DNA of 64,000 nucleotides from Actinotalea solisilvae (GCF_016464425.1 NZ_JADDKQ010000016.1:62001-126000); one strand, 5' to 3'; numbered from the stretch's first letter, positions 1-8,555 are shown. Program-made: numbers and translations. The notes: generated by a model from the letters alone, not told the origin.

Positions 1-1
1 G

Positions 2-262
2 CTCGCGCCCGAGCAGCAGTTCGCCGTCGCCCTCACCCTGACGTTCTTCCTGCTGCTCGGTGCGCCGCGCGCGGTGCTGGAGCTCCTCGCGACCCGCCGC
101 GCGGGCGTCCGGACGTCCGACCCCGACCAGCTCGCGCGGCTCACGCGCGTCCCCGCTGGCGCCTGGGTCGCCGTCCTCGTCCTCGTCACCGTGGGCGCGG
201 CCGCCGCCGGAGCCGGCCTGCTGCTCCCCGACCTGGCCGCGCGCGTCACGTCACTCGTCTAG
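2..262 (+). CDS. C-terminal end of a membrane protein, possibly M50B-like metallopeptidase (5' end outside window)
   Basis: Only the last 86 codons are visible; the frame is open from the window edge to the TAG at 260-262. The piece holds two hydrophobic segments, one near LTLTFFLLLG and one near WVAVLVLVTVGAAAAG, separated by a charged loop with SDPDQLARLTRVP. From memory, this loop plus a final membrane helix resembles the C-terminus of small actinobacterial M50-type (M50B-like) membrane metallopeptidases. No active-site motif is in view, so the family is an inference. Its 3' end overlaps the 3' end of the convergent DUF1697 gene by 12 bp. Confidence 0.5.
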   Translation, partial: LAPEQQFAVALTLTFFLLLGAPRAVLELLATRRAGVRTSDPDQLARLTRVPAGAWVAVLVLVTVGAAAAGAGLLLPDLAARVTSLV

Positions 263-796
263 CGCCTCGAGCGCCGCGCGGATCTTGAGCATCGTGCGCA
301 GGTTGCGGTCGGTGATCCACGGCTTGTAGCGGGCCTTCGAGCCGAGCTTGCTCTGCGCGTCGTCGAGCGTGCGACCCACCGGCGCCTGCCACGCCGCCGC
401 CTCGGGACCGAGGCGCGTTCGCGGGGCGTCGGGGGCGGCCTCGGCGATCGACACGTCGAGCTCGTCGAGCCGCGCCGGGTCCGACGTGACGGTGACGTAG
501 GTGTGCAGCGTCTCCGAGTCCGGCGGGTAGGGACACGCGTCGATCAGCTCGGCCAGCCGCTCGGCCGTGAGGACGACCACCCAGGCGTCGTAGCCGAACC
601 GCTCACGCAGCGCGCCCTCGACGAGCACCTTGAGCGCGCCCGCGTCGCCGTCGTACCGGCACACGACGTTGCCGGACGCGAGCAAGGTCCGGGCGTCCGT
701 GACCGGGAGCTCGGCCAGCAGGGCCCGGAGGTCGGCCGAGCGCACGGTGACGCCGCCGACGTTGACGCCTCGCAGGAGCACCGCGTACCGGGTCAT
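251..796 (-). CDS. DUF1697 family protein
   Basis: Predicted 181-aa cytoplasmic protein. The start MTRYAVLLRGVNVGG is the hallmark N-terminus of the DUF1697 family, followed by LASGNVV and, near the C-terminus, the conserved SKLGSKARYKPWITDRN-type block. The length matches the family (about 180 aa). No biochemical role is established for the family. I chose the ATG at 794-796 rather than an upstream in-frame start because conservation begins exactly there and a TACGGT -10-like box sits 6 nt before it, suggesting a leaderless mRNA. The gene is convergent with the upstream membrane protein and divergent from the flavodoxin. Confidence 0.88.
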   Translation of the reverse strand: MTRYAVLLRGVNVGGVTVRSADLRALLAELPVTDARTLLASGNVVCRYDGDAGALKVLVEGALRERFGYDAWVVVLTAERLAELIDACPYPPDSETLHTYVTVTSDPARLDELDVSIAEAAPDAPRTRLGPEAAAWQAPVGRTLDDAQSKLGSKARYKPWITDRNLRTMLKIRAALEALDE

Positions 797-802
797 GCGC
801 CC

Positions 803-808
803 ACCGTA
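803..808 (-). promoter_or_regulatory. -10 box of a leaderless promoter for the DUF1697 gene
   Basis: Read on the minus strand the hexamer is TACGGT (TANNNT), ending 6 nt before the ATG at 796. This spacing puts the transcription start at or next to the A of the start codon. Confidence 0.45.
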
Positions 809-852
809 GGGCGGCCCTCCGACAGCGGGCACCGGACGGCCTGGGCGGGGCA

Positions 853-867
853 GGGACCAAGGCCCCT
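853..867 (+). promoter_or_regulatory. DosR/DevR-like box upstream of the flavodoxin gene
   Basis: The sequence GGGACCAAGGCCCCT resembles the GGGAC-N4/5-GNCCC half-palindrome bound by DosR/DevR-type response regulators in actinobacteria. It lies 36-50 bp upstream of the ATG at 903, just above the expected -35 position of a leaderless promoter whose -10-like hexamer is GACCGT (891-896). The match is by eye; binding is an inference. Confidence 0.4.
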
Positions 868-902
868 GGCGGCCGTCGTGACGTCGGGGCGACCGTGGTC
901 GC

Positions 903-1427
903 ATGAGCGCGCTGGTGGTCTACGAGTCGATGTTCGGCAGCACCCGGGACGTGGCCGAGGCGGTCGCCGAGGGCCTCGGGGAGAGCGTCCCGGTCCGGTG
1001 CGTGGAGGTGTCGGCCTGGGCCGCGGAGCACCCCGGGTGGGTCCCGGAGGACGTGACGCTCCTCGTCGTCGGCGCCCCGACGCACGCGTTCGGCCTGAGC
1101 CGCGCGAGCACGCGCGCCGACGCCGCGACCAAGACGGGCAACCCGGTCATCTCGTCGGGCCTCGGCGTCCGCGAGTGGCTCGAGACCCTCACGCTGCCGA
1201 CCCACGGCCTGGACGTCGCGACCTTCGACACCAAGGTGTCGAAGCCGAACCTCCCCGGCTCGGCGTCGGGCGCGGCGGAGAAGCGGCTCAAGCGCCTCGG
1301 CGGCCACCCGGTCACGCACCACCGCTCCTTCTGGGTGCAGGGCATGACGGAGGGCCTCCAGCCCGGCGAGCTCGACGCGGCCCGCGACTGGGGCCGCACG
1401 CTCGCCCCCGCGCCCGCGCACCGCTGA
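903..1427 (+). CDS. flavodoxin-family protein
   Basis: Predicted 174-aa cytoplasmic flavodoxin. The N-terminus ALVVYESMFGSTRDVAEAVAEGL carries the FMN phosphate-binding loop (S/T-x-T/S-G-x-T type, here SMFGSTRD), followed by a central beta strand VTLLVVGAPTHAFGLSR that would hold the isoalloxazine ring. Single-domain flavodoxins are usually 140-180 aa, so it is complete. The electron partner is unknown. A DosR-like box lies directly upstream, which would fit control by hypoxia or redox state. It is convergent with the exonuclease gene; a strong hairpin separates them. Confidence 0.88.
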   Translation: MSALVVYESMFGSTRDVAEAVAEGLGESVPVRCVEVSAWAAEHPGWVPEDVTLLVVGAPTHAFGLSRASTRADAATKTGNPVISSGLGVREWLETLTLPTHGLDVATFDTKVSKPNLPGSASGAAEKRLKRLGGHPVTHHRSFWVQGMTEGLQPGELDAARDWGRTLAPAPAHR

Positions 1428-1437
1428 GGCACCGAGG

Positions 1438-1477
1438 CACGGGCACCCCTAACACGGGCACTGCTGAGCACGGGCAC
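1438..1477 (+). repeat. three short direct repeats of CACGGGCAC
   Basis: CACGGGCAC occurs at 1438-1446, 1453-1461 and 1469-1477, a spacing of 15 and 16 bp, directly behind the flavodoxin stop codon. No function is evident. Confidence 0.6.
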
Positions 1478-1478
1478 C

Positions 1479-1508
1479 GCCGGGCTGGACGACGTCGTCC
1501 GGCCCGGC
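1479..1508. terminator. 30-nt hairpin between convergent genes
   Basis: The arms GCCGGGC-T-GGACGAC and GTCGTCC-G-GCCCGGC pair along the whole 30 nt with a single T:G position. It sits between the convergent flavodoxin and exonuclease genes and can act on both strands. There is no T-run, as is common for actinobacterial terminators. Confidence 0.6.
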
Positions 1509-1517
1509 GGGCGCCCG

Positions 1518-2468
1518 TCAGGCGTCGCTCAGCGCGTCCACGAGGCGCGCCACGCTCGACGTGAGCCCCCACCGCTCGGCGAGCGCGACGAGGCGGTCGG
1601 GGTCGGCGGGCGTGCGCGGCAGCGCGTCGTCGTGCTCCGCGACGGGCGCGTCCCGCGCGACGTTGACGACGCCCGGCGCGACGGCGAGGTAGTCCAGTCC
1701 CTCGGTGAGGCGCCGGCGCTGGGCCTGCGTGAGACCGGCGTCGTGCGCGTCGAGCGCCGCGAGGATGCCGTCGAGCGTCCCGTACCGGCGCAGCAGCGCG
1801 GCGGCCGTCTTCTCGCCGATGCCCGCGACGCCGGGCAGCCCGTCGCTGCTGTCGCCGCGGAGCACGGCCATCTCGGCGTAGGCGCGGCCGTCGGGCACGT
1901 CGTACTTGTCGGCCAGCCGCGCCTGGTCGACGACGTCCAGGTCCCCGATGCCCCGCGAGGTGTACAGGACCCGCACGCCGAGCGCGTCGTCGACGAGCTG
2001 GAAGAGGTCGCGGTCCCCCGTGACCACCTCGACCGGGTGCCGCTCCCCCGCCGGCCGCGCGGTCTCACGCGCCGTGAGCGTGCCGATGACGTCGTCGGCC
2101 TCGTAGCCCGGCGCCCCGACGCGCGCGATGCCGAACGCCTCGAGCACCTCGACGATGACCGGGATCTGGGCCGTGAGGAGGTCGGGCACCTCCTCCTCGT
2201 CGCCCTGCGCACTCGTCGGGGCGACCCGGTGCGCCTTGTAGCTGGGGATGGCCTCGACCCGGAAGGCGGGCCGCCAGTCGTCGTCCCAGCACGCGACGAG
2301 GCGCCCGGGCCGGCGGGCGGTCACGAGGCGCGCGGTCATGTCGAGCAGGCCGCGGACGGCGTTCACGGGCGTGCCGTCCGGCGCCTTGACGGAGTCCGGC
2401 ACCCCGAAGAACGCCCGGAAGTACAGCGACGCGGTGTCGAGCAGCAGCAGCGGGCGGCGGTCCGTCAT
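1518..2468 (-). CDS. 5'-3' exonuclease (PolA N-terminal/FEN-like)
   Basis: Predicted 316-aa stand-alone 5' nuclease, the domain found at the N-terminus of DNA polymerase I. Metal-binding acidic clusters are visible in LLLLDTASLYFRAFFG (near residue 10), YEADDVIG and VTGDRDLFQL. The helix-hairpin-helix block GDSSDGLPGVAGIGEKTA that grips DNA follows. The length fits the family of free-standing actinobacterial exonucleases, which would trim flaps or RNA primers alongside PolA. The ATG at 2466-2468 is preceded by a TAGCGT box 6 nt upstream, so it is probably leaderless. It is the only gene of its transcription unit. Confidence 0.93.
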   Translation of the reverse strand: MTDRRPLLLLDTASLYFRAFFGVPDSVKAPDGTPVNAVRGLLDMTARLVTARRPGRLVACWDDDWRPAFRVEAIPSYKAHRVAPTSAQGDEEEVPDLLTAQIPVIVEVLEAFGIARVGAPGYEADDVIGTLTARETARPAGERHPVEVVTGDRDLFQLVDDALGVRVLYTSRGIGDLDVVDQARLADKYDVPDGRAYAEMAVLRGDSSDGLPGVAGIGEKTAAALLRRYGTLDGILAALDAHDAGLTQAQRRRLTEGLDYLAVAPGVVNVARDAPVAEHDDALPRTPADPDRLVALAERWGLTSSVARLVDALSDA

Positions 2469-2474
2469 GGCGCC

Positions 2475-2480
2475 ACGCTA
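2475..2480 (-). promoter_or_regulatory. -10 box of a leaderless promoter for the exonuclease gene
   Basis: TAGCGT on the minus strand ends 6 nt before the ATG at 2468. Confidence 0.45.
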
Positions 2481-2523
2481 GGGGATGCCGCCGGCGCGGC
2501 CGAGGGGCGCTCCGCCCCGGTCC

Positions 2524-2952
2524 TCACGAGGTCGCGGGGCGCTTCTCCTCGCCGTCGTCCTCGGCGCCCGTGGGGCGCAGGCGCTGCTCGCGCTCGCGGA
2601 GCTGCGCCTCCCAGTCCCGCAGCAGACGCTCGTGCTCGGCCCGCTCCCGGCGCTCGACGCCGGCGAGGAACTCGGGGTCGTCGTCGGGCCCCTTCGGCGG
2701 CGCAGGGCGCTCGTACTCGGGGAAGCCGGCGGTCTTCGTCGACGGCCACGGCACCGAGCGGTTGGCCTGCTGCTTGGCGGGGCGCCCCGCGACGAGCCAC
2801 GCGACCGGGCCCGCGATGGGGATGAGGATGATGACGAAGATCCACGCGGTCTTGCCGAGGTTCCGCTCCGAGCCCGACGGCGTCTGGATGCAGTCGATGA
2901 GGCAGAAGACGAGGAGCGCGAGCTCCACGATGTACGGCAGGAAGCGCAGCAC
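2524..2952 (-). CDS. PLDc_N-type small membrane protein
   Basis: Predicted 142-aa protein. Two transmembrane helices lie near the N-terminus (FLPYIVELALLVFCLIDCI and TAWIFVIILIPIAGPVAWLV), with the LIDCIQT and GPVAWLVAGRP signatures of the phospholipase D N-terminal (PLDc_N) membrane domain. The rest is a charged cytoplasmic tail rich in Glu and Arg (residues about 60-142), likely coiled-coil in part. There is no phospholipase catalytic HKD motif. I chose the GTG at 2950-2952 because the domain begins there and AGGGGG stands 3-4 nt upstream. The frame is open much further upstream, but only as antisense of the hydrolase gene. Confidence 0.85.
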   Translation of the reverse strand: MLRFLPYIVELALLVFCLIDCIQTPSGSERNLGKTAWIFVIILIPIAGPVAWLVAGRPAKQQANRSVPWPSTKTAGFPEYERPAPPKGPDDDPEFLAGVERRERAEHERLLRDWEAQLREREQRLRPTGAEDDGEEKRPATS

Positions 2953-3089
2953 GGTCCCCCCTAGGCCCGACGACGAGCGACGTCGCGGACGGCGGACGTC
3001 GGCCACACGGTAGGGCAGCCGGGCGGGCGCGCGGGAGGGGCGTGGCGCACGTTCACCCGTGCGCCGCGCCCCTCCCGTCCGCCGTGCCG

Positions 3090-3983
<894 letters not shown>

Positions 3984-3990
3984 TCACAAG

Positions 3991-4008
3991 TGCATCGTGC
4001 ACGATGCA
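3991..4008. promoter_or_regulatory. 18-bp perfect palindrome, probable operator of the OhrR-like regulator
   Basis: TGCATCGTGCACGATGCA is an exact palindrome in the divergent region. It covers the -10 and part of the spacer of the hydrolase promoter and abuts the -35 of the regulator promoter, so one bound dimer could repress both. MarR/OhrR proteins bind palindromes of this size. Confidence 0.72.
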
Positions 4009-4022
4009 ATTGCAGACGTCAA
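3994..4022 (-). promoter_or_regulatory. promoter of the hydrolase gene
   Basis: On the minus strand -35 TTGACG (4022-4017), 17-nt spacer, -10 CACGAT (3999-3994). The -10 lies inside the 18-bp palindrome. Confidence 0.5.
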
Positions 4023-4038
4023 CACCGTGGCCTAGGAT
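4010..4038 (+). promoter_or_regulatory. leaderless promoter of the OhrR-like gene
   Basis: -35 TTGCAG (4010-4015), 17-nt spacer, -10 TAGGAT (4033-4038), then 7 nt to the ATG at 4046. The palindrome 3991-4008 ends 1 nt before the -35. Confidence 0.6.
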
Positions 4039-4045
4039 TCATTCC

Positions 4046-4510
4046 ATGGCCACCGACGAGGGACTCCCCCTTCCCCTGGAGGACATGCTCTGCTTCGACC
4101 TCTACGCGGCGTCCCGCCTCGTGACGTCGGTGTACCGCCACGTCCTCGACCCGCTCGACCTCACGTACCCGCAGTACCTCGTGCTCGTCGCGCTCTGGGA
4201 GCACGAGGAGCTCACGGTGCGCGAGGTGATCGACCTGCTGGACCTCGACTACGGGACGGTCTCGCCGCTGCTCAAGCGCCTCGAGGCGCGCGGCCTCGTC
4301 GTCCGCCGCCGTCGCCCGGAGGACGAGCGGTCGGTCACCGTGACGCTCACGGACGAGGGCCGCGCGATGCAGGAGCGCGCCCGTGGGGTGTCGCCCGCCA
4401 TCGGCGCGGCGTTCGGCCTGCCCGACGACGACGCCGAGCGCCTGCGTGGCCTGCTCGAGCGCGTGCGGACGTCGGCCGGCGAGCAGGCCGCGCGGCTCGC
4501 GGGGGCCTGA
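4046..4510 (+). CDS. ohrR: MarR-family regulator, OhrR-like
   Basis: Predicted 154-aa winged-helix regulator. The N-terminal block MLCFDLYAASR holds a single cysteine (residue 16) at the place of the peroxide-sensing Cys of OhrR, followed by LTYPQYLVLVALWEHEELTV and the wing EDERSVTVTLTDEGR, both typical of OhrR. In that family, oxidation of this Cys releases the DNA. It is divergent from the hydrolase gene and shares a palindrome with it. I chose the ATG at 4046, not an upstream in-frame ATG at 4004, because that one precedes the -10 box. No ohr peroxidase gene is in view, so the exact inducer is unknown. Confidence 0.85.
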   Translation: MATDEGLPLPLEDMLCFDLYAASRLVTSVYRHVLDPLDLTYPQYLVLVALWEHEELTVREVIDLLDLDYGTVSPLLKRLEARGLVVRRRRPEDERSVTVTLTDEGRAMQERARGVSPAIGAAFGLPDDDAERLRGLLERVRTSAGEQAARLAGA

Positions 4511-4522
4511 GGCGTCAGGACG

Positions 4523-6028
4523 TCAGGCGGCGGGGACCGTGCGCCCGGCCGCCCACGCGCGCAGCGCCGCGACCTGCTCCGCCATGACGACGCTCAGGGG
4601 TCGCGTCGCGCGCAGCTCGGCGGCGACGTGGCGCGCCTCGACCGCCGGCGCCGCGCCGCCGGCCTCGGCGTGCGCGGCGTAGGCGGCGGAGACGACGGCC
4701 TGCTCGATCTCCGCGCCGGAGAACCCCGGGCACAGCGCGGCGAGCGCGACGGCGTCCTCGTCGGTGAGCGCGACGCCGCGCCGGTTCGCGTGCAGGCGCA
4801 CGATCTGGGCGCGCGTGGCGGCGTCGGGCAGGTCGACGAAGAAGATCTCGTCGAAGCGACCCTTGCGCATCAGCTCGGGCGGCAGGCGCGAGACGTCGTT
4901 CGCGGTCGCGACGAGGAAGACGCGTGACCGGTGCTCCGCCAGCCACGTGAGGAACGTGCCGAGCACGCGCTGCGACGTGCCCGTGTCGCCGTCGGACGTC
5001 GCGAGGCCCTTCTCGATCTCGTCGACCCACACGACGCACGGCGCCATGACGTCGGCGGTCGCGAGGCTCTCGCGCAGGCGCCGCTCGGACTCGCCCTGGT
5101 ACTTGTCGTTGATGGCCCCGAGGTCCAGGCGCAGCAGGGGGACGCCGAACATCCCCGCCGCGACCTTGGCCGCGAGGCTCTTGCCGCAGCCCTGGACGCC
5201 GAGCAGCAGCACGCCGCGCGGCGGGTCGAGCGCGGCCGCCGACCCGTCGAAGGCCGGACGCCGGCGCGCGAGCCACGCCGTGAGCCGACCCAGGCCCGCG
5301 AGGTCGGTCGGCGCCGCGGTCTCGTACTCGAAGGTCATCACGCCGCCGCGCGAGAGCAGCTCGTACTTGGCCTGCATCACGGCGGGCACGTCGCTCGCGG
5401 TGATCGCGCCGTCGTCGTGCACCGCGGCACGCGCGAGCCGGCGCGTGTCGGCCACCGAGAGCCCGGCGAGGTTCTCCACGAGCAGGCCGATCGACGTCTC
5501 GTCCGCGCGCACCCACGCCCCGTTCGCGGCCGCCCACTCGCGCGCGACGTCGTCGACGATCGCGCGCCGCTCCTCGCGGGTGGGGAACGCGAGCCGCAGC
5601 CGCGCCGCGTGGTGCTCGAGCTCGGGCGGCAGCGCGACCTCGTGGCTGATGAGGACGACCGTGCGCGGCGCCTCGTCGACGGCCTGGCAGATGTCCTTGA
5701 GCAGGCGGACGGTCAGGGGCTCGCTGAGGTACGGGTGGAAGTCGAGCAGCACGTAGAGCCCGCGCATGCCCTCGCGCACGAACTGCAGGACGCCGTCGGG
5801 TCCCTGGTGGAAGCGCTGGGCACCGCCCAGGTCGACGTCGGTGCGGCGCAGGCCCTCGGTGACCGCCCACTCGAACACCGGCAGCGGCGGGTTGCACGCA
5901 CGCGCCTGGTCGAGGACGGCGGCCCGCGCCCGGTCCTCGTCGCGCGTCTCGATGACGACCAGCGGGATCCGGCTCCGCAGCAGCGCTCCCAGGTCGCGGC
6001 GCTGCCCGGCGGCGTCGACCAGGGGCAT
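4523..6028 (-). CDS. AAA+ ATPase, Ycf46-like
   Basis: Predicted 501-aa cytoplasmic ATPase. Residues 1-230 form an N-terminal domain with LYVLLDFHPYL and VVLISHEVALP, resembling a degenerate AAA domain. Residues 240-460 form a canonical AAA module with Walker A GVQGCGKS (277-284), Walker B CVVWVDEIEK (331-340), sensor region FLVATANDVSRLP and arginine-finger segment MRKGRFDEIFF. This two-part order is that of the Ycf46 family, whose role is unknown. There is no protease domain or membrane helix. A TAGCCT box 6 nt before the ATG suggests a leaderless single-gene transcript. The 3' end is 12 bp from the regulator's 3' end. Confidence 0.85.
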   Translation of the reverse strand: MPLVDAAGQRRDLGALLRSRIPLVVIETRDEDRARAAVLDQARACNPPLPVFEWAVTEGLRRTDVDLGGAQRFHQGPDGVLQFVREGMRGLYVLLDFHPYLSEPLTVRLLKDICQAVDEAPRTVVLISHEVALPPELEHHAARLRLAFPTREERRAIVDDVAREWAAANGAWVRADETSIGLLVENLAGLSVADTRRLARAAVHDDGAITASDVPAVMQAKYELLSRGGVMTFEYETAAPTDLAGLGRLTAWLARRRPAFDGSAAALDPPRGVLLLGVQGCGKSLAAKVAAGMFGVPLLRLDLGAINDKYQGESERRLRESLATADVMAPCVVWVDEIEKGLATSDGDTGTSQRVLGTFLTWLAEHRSRVFLVATANDVSRLPPELMRKGRFDEIFFVDLPDAATRAQIVRLHANRRGVALTDEDAVALAALCPGFSGAEIEQAVVSAAYAAHAEAGGAAPAVEARHVAAELRATRPLSVVMAEQVAALRAWAAGRTVPAA

Positions 6029-6034
6029 GGGCGC

Positions 6035-6040
6035 AGGCTA
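6035..6040 (-). promoter_or_regulatory. -10 box of a leaderless promoter for the AAA ATPase gene
   Basis: TAGCCT on the minus strand ends 6 nt before the ATG at 6028. Confidence 0.45.
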
Positions 6041-6166
6041 GCGGGCGCGGCCACCGGGAACCGGCACCGAGGTCCTCGCGGGGTGGTGGTGGCGTGTCGG
6101 TGGTGCGCGCCACCATGGGTCACCGCCGCCGACGTCGGGTCGGCGGCACGTCCGGTGGGGGTTCCG

Positions 6167-6547
6167 GTGGACTTCAGGCTCGAGCTCGTGATCGTCCCGG
6201 TCAGCGACGTCGACCGGGCCAAGGCCTTCTACGTCGACCAGGTCGGCTTCGTCACGGACCAGGACAACCGGGTCGGCGACGACCTGCGCTTCGTCCAGCT
6301 CACGCCACGCGGGTCGGCGTGCTCGATCGCGATCGGGACGGGGCTGACCGACGCCGCGCCCGGCTCGGTGCGCGGGCTCCAGGTCGTCGTCGACGACGCG
6401 GACGCCGCGCGCGAGCACCTCGTCGCGCAGGGCGTCGACGCGCCGCCGGTCGAGGACCTCCCGTGGGGCCGGTTCACGGGCTTCGCGGACCCCGACGGCA
6501 ACCGGTGGGCCGTGCAGCAGCTGCCCGACCGGTCGGGTCAGGGCTGA
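6167..6547 (+). CDS. VOC (glyoxalase/bleomycin resistance) family protein
   Basis: Predicted 126-aa protein with one VOC unit: FRLELVIVPVSDVDRAKAFYVDQVGF at the start, a second half beginning at GLQVVVDDADAAREHL, and the closing GFADPDGNRWAVQQ where the last metal-binding Glu is replaced by Gln (WAVQQ). Such proteins bind metals or small ligands; the substrate cannot be read. I chose the GTG at 6167-6169 because GGTGGGGG stands 5 nt upstream; longer starts read through non-conserved sequence. It is convergent with the next gene, with a hairpin between them. Confidence 0.88.
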   Translation: MDFRLELVIVPVSDVDRAKAFYVDQVGFVTDQDNRVGDDLRFVQLTPRGSACSIAIGTGLTDAAPGSVRGLQVVVDDADAAREHLVAQGVDAPPVEDLPWGRFTGFADPDGNRWAVQQLPDRSGQG

Positions 6548-6550
6548 CGG

Positions 6551-6574
6551 CCGGCGTCGGAGCGGCGACGCCGG
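6551..6574. terminator. bidirectional hairpin terminator
   Basis: CCGGCGTCG and CGACGCCGG form a perfect 9-bp stem around a 6-nt loop, 3 nt after the VOC stop and 3 nt before the stop of the convergent gene. Confidence 0.65.
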
Positions 6575-6577
6575 GCC

Positions 6578-7138
6578 TCAGGGGCGCTCGATGATCTCGA
6601 GGTCGGCCAGGAGGTGGAGGAAGTTCGACGCGAAGGGGTTGTCCGTGCACTCGCGGCGCACGAGGTCCCAGTCGACCTGCTCGCGCAGCGCGCGGGCCAC
6701 CGGCAGCAGACGCGCGTAGTCGCAGTAGTGCTCGTGCAGCACGCGCAGCTTCGTGGACATGAGGTCGGTCGCGCTGAGCACGGGCATCCGCACGGCGAGC
6801 ACCTCGAGCACGTCGCACCGCTCGAACACGTCCATCGGGACGGGCTCGCCGACCATGCGGAAGAGGACGTCGACGAGCTGGCCGTCGTTGTACGCCTTGA
6901 AGAGCCAGTCCTCGGCGGGGTCGCGCAGCTCGAGGCCCGCCTCCTCCAGGGCCTTGCGCGCGACGTCGACGTCCTCCTCGCGGATCACGAAGTCGGCGTC
7001 GTGCAGGGGCTCGGGGGCGCCGCGCGCCCAGGCGGCGTAGGTGCCGCACAGGGCGTAGGGGATCTCCGCCTTGCCCAGCGCCACCGCGGTCTTGCGCAGC
7101 CCGTCCTGGAGCGCCTCTCGTCCGGCGTGTTCGACCAT
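6578..7138 (-). CDS. nucleotidyltransferase-fold protein
   Basis: Predicted 186-aa protein. The segment IPYALCGTYAAWARG followed by HDADFVIREEDVDVA has the layout of a nucleotidyltransferase core (Gly-rich helix turn, then a D-x-D metal pair at HDAD). The C-terminal half with LMSTKLRVLHEHYCDYARLLPVARAL fits the helical partner region of such proteins. The usual Gly-Ser is CGTY here, so activity is uncertain. It is not next to an obvious antitoxin. The ATG at 7136-7138 is preceded by TACACC at leaderless spacing. The substrate is unknown. Confidence 0.65.
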   Translation of the reverse strand: MVEHAGREALQDGLRKTAVALGKAEIPYALCGTYAAWARGAPEPLHDADFVIREEDVDVARKALEEAGLELRDPAEDWLFKAYNDGQLVDVLFRMVGEPVPMDVFERCDVLEVLAVRMPVLSATDLMSTKLRVLHEHYCDYARLLPVARALREQVDWDLVRRECTDNPFASNFLHLLADLEIIERP

Positions 7139-7196
7139 GCCACGGGTGTACACGACCGGGTGCGCAGGCGCAGCCCGAGCGGCAGGATCGAGGTCG

Positions 7197-7961
7197 ATGC
7201 GCCTCGCGACCTTCAACATCCTGCACGGGCACGCGCCGGTCGACGACGTCGTCGACCTCGACCGGTTCGCGCGCGCCGTCGCCGACCTCGACGCGGACGT
7301 GCTCGCGCTCCAGGAGGTCGACCGCGACCAGCCGCGGTCGCACGGCGCCGACCTCACCGCCGTCGCGGCCGAGGCGATGGGCGCGCCCGAGCACCGGTTC
7401 GTCGCGACCCTCGCCGGGACGCCCGAGCTGTGGTCCGCGGCCACCGGCGAGCTGCAGCCGAGCGTCGCCGGCTACGGCATCGCCCTCCTGAGCCGCCACC
7501 CCGTGGTGACGTGGCGCGCGATGGCGCTCCCGGCGCTCAGGGCCCCCGTGCCGGTCGTCTTCCCGGGCGCGCGCCGGCCGGTCATGGTGCGCGACGAGCC
7601 GCGCGCCGCCGTCGGCGCGGTCATCGAGGCTCCTGGCGGGCGGGTCACCGTCGTCGCGACCCACCTCACCTTCATCCCCGGGTGGAACGCACACCAGCTG
7701 CGCCGGCTCGTGCACCTGCTGCGCGAGGTGCCCCGGCCGGTCGTCGTCATGGGCGACCTCAACCTCCACGGCGACCGGCCGGAGCGCATCTCCGGGTGGC
7801 GGCCGCTCGCGACCGCGCCGACGTTCCCCCTGCACGAGCCCACCGAGCAGCTCGACCACATCCTCGTCGACGGCCCGCTGCACGCCGCGGGGCCGGGGCG
7901 GTCGGTCGACACGGGGCTGTCGGACCACCGCGCACTGGTCGTCGACGTGGTCCGCCGGTGA
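7197..7961 (+). CDS. endonuclease/exonuclease/phosphatase (EEP) family hydrolase
   Basis: Predicted 254-aa metal-dependent phosphoesterase. All core EEP motifs are present in order: ATFNILHG (metal/Asn), LALQEVDRDQ (Glu), VVATHLTF (His), VVMGDLNLHG (Asp/Asn), LDHILVDG and LSDHRALVVDV (the terminal SDH). There is no signal peptide, so it acts in the cytoplasm. Substrates in this family range from DNA to phospholipids, and the sequence does not decide. It is divergent from the nucleotidyltransferase-fold gene, with 58 bp between starts. Confidence 0.9.
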   Translation: MRLATFNILHGHAPVDDVVDLDRFARAVADLDADVLALQEVDRDQPRSHGADLTAVAAEAMGAPEHRFVATLAGTPELWSAATGELQPSVAGYGIALLSRHPVVTWRAMALPALRAPVPVVFPGARRPVMVRDEPRAAVGAVIEAPGGRVTVVATHLTFIPGWNAHQLRRLVHLLREVPRPVVVMGDLNLHGDRPERISGWRPLATAPTFPLHEPTEQLDHILVDGPLHAAGPGRSVDTGLSDHRALVVDVVRR

Positions 7962-8061
7962 GCCGGACCCGGGGCGTCATGCTGTGCGCCGGCTCGCCGG
8001 CCATGGCACGTCGCGCGACCTCGTCGCACGAGACGGCGTCGCGCGGTGAGGCCGCGTCGAC

Positions 8062-8493
8062 ATGACGGCGGCGAGCGGCGAGACGATGGCGGCGATGACG
8101 ACGTCCCGCCGTGAGACGGCGTCGGTGGCCGGGCTCGTGGGCCTGCTCGCGGCCGCGGGCGTGACGCACCTCGTCCGGCCCGCGCTCTACGACGGGCTCA
8201 TCCCCCGGGCACTCGGCGCGCCCCGGCCGTGGGTCCTCGGCAGCGGCGTCGCGGAGCTCGCGTGCGCGGCGGCCGTGACGGTGCCGGCCACGCGACGGCT
8301 CGGCGCGCTGGCGACGGCCGCCCTGTTCGCCGTCGTGCTCCCGGGGAACGTCACGATGGCGGTCCGGATGCAGCGCTCGCGCAGGCCGCGGACGGCGCGG
8401 CGCCGGGTGGCGCTCGCGGTGGCGTGGCTGCGGCTCCCGCTCCAGGTTCCGCTGGTCCTCTGGGCCCTCCGCGTCGCCCGCCGCGCCGCCTGA
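8062..8493 (+). CDS. DoxX-like membrane protein
   Basis: Predicted 143-aa membrane protein with about four helices: VAGLVGLLAAAGVTHL, VLGSGVAELACAAAVTV, GALATAALFAVVLPGNVTMAV and LPLQVPLVLWALRVA. The pattern GVTHLVRPALYDGLIPRALG followed by G-S-G-V-A-E-L is that of the DoxX/SURF4-like family. Many members have no assigned function; some accompany thiol or redox enzymes. It stands alone, and two palindromic repeat elements follow its stop codon. An alternative in-frame ATG at 8086 would shorten it by 8 residues. Confidence 0.75.
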   Translation: MTAASGETMAAMTTSRRETASVAGLVGLLAAAGVTHLVRPALYDGLIPRALGAPRPWVLGSGVAELACAAAVTVPATRRLGALATAALFAVVLPGNVTMAVRMQRSRRPRTARRRVALAVAWLRLPLQVPLVLWALRVARRAA

Positions 8494-8505
8494 GGCCGGC
8501 GACAG

Positions 8506-8555
8506 CGGTTCTGGAACGCGGACGACACTCAGGGGTCGCCTCCGTTCCAGAACCG
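8506..8555. repeat. palindromic repeat element, copy 1
   Basis: Perfect 13-bp arms CGGTTCTGGAACG and CGTTCCAGAACCG around a 24-nt loop. It is one of five related elements in the window. It lies 12 bp behind the DoxX-like gene and could also end its transcript. Confidence 0.75.

Noticed and set aside
503-1564. Open plus-strand frame spanning the DUF1697 and flavodoxin genes
   Set aside because: It is a shadow of two better-supported genes, with low-complexity Arg/Gly/Pro content.
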